Origin: Clostridium tepidiprofundi DSM 19306
GTDB taxonomy: Bacteria; Bacillota; Clostridia; Clostridiales; Clostridiaceae
Direction of reading: 5' to 3'
Assembly (NCBI RefSeq): GCF_001594005.1
Contig: NZ_LTBA01000025.1
Location: 1 to 36,135, forward strand
Length of the DNA stretch: 36,135 nt
Shown here: positions 36,098 through 36,135 of the stretch, in pieces
How the letters are laid out: every line of letters begins with the position of its first letter
How positions within the stretch are numbered: position 1 is the first letter of the stretch
Made by a program: the position numbers and the translations under genes
Notes under the pieces: model-generated
Databases searched by the model: none
The model's input: only the letters and a program-made list of their open reading frames with translations
What the model was told of the DNA's origin: nothing

Positions 36098-36135
36098 AAA
36101 TTGAGAGTTTGATCCTGGCTCAGGACGAACGCTGG
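36098..36135 (+). rRNA. rrs: 16S ribosomal RNA, 5' end (cut by the window)
   Basis: AAATTGAGAGTTTGATCCTG followed by GCTCAGGACGAACGCTGG is the universal 16S 5' end (the 27F primer region). The start is set by alignment to the E. coli AAATTGAAGAG end, to within a few bases. The gene continues beyond the window and is transcribed away from oriC. Confidence 0.97.

Overview
This is the replication-origin region of a low-GC, endospore-forming Firmicute of the class Clostridia; the species cannot be named from the sequence. The evidence is the gene order (rpmH-rnpA-yidD-yidC-jag / mnmE-mnmG-rsmG-noc-parA-parB on one side of dnaA, and dnaA-dnaN-rlbA-recF-remB-gyrB-gyrA-rrn on the other), very AT-rich DNA, and families typical of Clostridia: LonC, YyaC, Noc, DUF951, DUF3343, YedF and DUF5320. 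oriC lies near 25.5-27.4 kb. Genes to its left are mostly on the minus strand and genes to its right are on the plus strand, so nearly all are transcribed in the direction of replication.

Layout. 1-0.7 kb: a structured, gene-free sequence like the right end of an IS200/IS605-type element. 0.7-2.1 kb: two tandem DUF5320 glycine/arginine-rich proteins (minus) divergent from a small heat-shock protein (plus). 2.2-8.9 kb (minus): yybS-gdpP-rplI-lonC-dnaB, packed with overlapping or near-touching ends. 9.0-11.5 kb (minus): a MazG-like protein, rpsF-ssb-rpsR behind an S6:S18-type leader, DUF951 and DUF3343. 11.5-14.3 kb: accessory DNA with a 290-bp repeat, YedF, a long inverted repeat, and a tnpB gene interrupted by a second, TnpB-less element. 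14.3-16.2 kb (plus): a cysteine desulfurase-like aminotransferase and the YyaC protease homologue. 16.3-23.8 kb (minus): parB, parA, a perfect parS site, noc, rsmG, mnmG, mnmE and jag. 23.9-25.3 kb (minus): yidC, yidD, rnpA and rpmH. 25.5-34.8 kb (plus): dnaA with a DnaA-box cluster on each side, dnaN, rlbA, recF, remB, gyrB and gyrA. 34.8-36.1 kb: repeats, an rRNA promoter and the 5' end of 16S rRNA.

The genes form a chromosome-maintenance neighbourhood: initiation (DnaA, DnaB, DnaN, oriC), topology (gyrase), segregation and nucleoid occlusion (ParA, ParB, Noc, parS), repair (RecF, SSB), tRNA wobble modification (MnmE, MnmG), and ribosome and membrane-insertion functions. DUF3343, YedF and the class V aminotransferase look like a sulfur/selenium-carrier set scattered among the repeats.

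Most of the unusual material is non-coding: hairpins that bridge or hide ribosome-binding sites (lonC, yyaC, rnpA), a roughly 70-bp repeat whose hairpin stems change in a compensatory way, opposite-orientation copies of a 290-bp repeat on the two sides of oriC, and several short elements that look like non-autonomous IS200/IS605 derivatives, two of them with an omega-RNA-like body but no TnpB. All coordinates and structures were read by eye; no folding or database search was run.
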